From an uncultured bacterium (GTDB lineage Bacteria > Calescibacteriota > Calescibacteriia > Calescibacteriales > Calescibacteriaceae), in NCBI GenBank assembly GCA_938036315.1, contig CALHPK010000009.1:18236-82235 (forward strand): a stretch of DNA of 64,000 bases. The letters run 5' to 3'. A program made the translations under genes and the position numbers. The notes under the pieces were generated by a model. That model worked only from the letters and a program-made list of their open reading frames with translations. It was not told the origin of the DNA and did not search any database. The stretch's first letter is position 1, and every line of letters begins with the position of its first letter. Of the stretch, positions 63,892 to 64,000 are shown in pieces.

Positions 63892-64000
63892 AATATTTAA
63901 ATCAAATAATGTACCAGAACTTACACTATTGCTAAAACAGTAAAATCGAAAAAGTTAAACTCTTGTTCTCCAACCTAAATTTAATTTATGGTTGATTATG

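Overview
The window is gene-dense, AT-rich chromosomal DNA from a Gram-negative-type (diderm) bacterium. Outer-membrane biology is indicated by LpxB (lipid A), a FadL-like barrel protein, lipoproteins and GspN. Motility is indicated by FliM, c-type cytochromes by CcmF, and the MEP isoprenoid pathway by IspG and IspH. Arginine and isoleucine are written mostly with AGA and ATA codons, proteins are rich in Lys and Glu, and both tRNAs present are tRNA-Arg species for AGG and AGA. This codon and amino-acid style is usual in thermophiles. I cannot place the organism; a thermophilic lineage related to Deltaproteobacteria or an uncultured candidate phylum is a guess. No transposon, integrase, prophage or CRISPR array was seen.

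Layout. 1-4.9 kb: the 3' part of a very large Ig-repeat plus beta-propeller surface protein. 4.9-8.1 kb: trpE and gcvPB (minus strand), a 15-bp minisatellite and tRNA-Arg(CCT). 8.1-12.5 kb: membrane protease, TM2 protein, Nramp-like transporter, amidase, a small unknown. 12.7-19.1 kb: sirtuin, lpxB, tRNA-Arg(TCT), fliM, hemC, ccmF. 19.2-28.8 kb: trxB diverging from an anchored Ig-type surface protein, then HDOD protein, anmK, ispH, a periplasmic HMA protein, a FadL-like porin and pyrH. 29-36.5 kb: TRL lipoprotein, epimerase, ssb, PLD nuclease, lipid kinase, nnrDE, mtaB. 36.7-39.4 kb: a MaoC-like half-dehydratase with panB-panC-panD. 39.4-47.8 kb: rfbB, murG, serine hydrolase, an orphan nuoI, rodA, a Cys-rich MarR regulator, ispG, sufS. 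48-54.6 kb: DUF885 peptidase coupled to metG, a phospholipase-like protein, an unknown, yraN, DUF1802, pgsA. 54.6-63.9 kb: a sigma factor with basic tails, hisC, AtpI-like protein, gspF, glmM, an FHA-GGDEF protein, a lipoprotein-gspN pair and a PiT phosphate transporter.

Genes that usually sit in conserved operons (trpE, gcvPB, fliM, nuoI, pyrH, murG, rodA, gspF/gspN) stand alone or with unrelated neighbours, so operons look widely dispersed. The pantothenate set, the DUF885-metG pair and the lipoprotein-gspN pair are the clearest co-transcribed units.

The most striking unexplained signal is a family of short tandem duplications (9 to 29 bp, two to four copies) in the narrow gaps between genes, often including or abutting a stop codon. 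There are at least eleven in the first 46 kb. Other points: an eight-G tract just before the membrane anchor of a surface protein (possible phase switch), a possible frameshift at the end of the giant surface protein, and -10-like boxes so close to start codons that many mRNAs may be leaderless.
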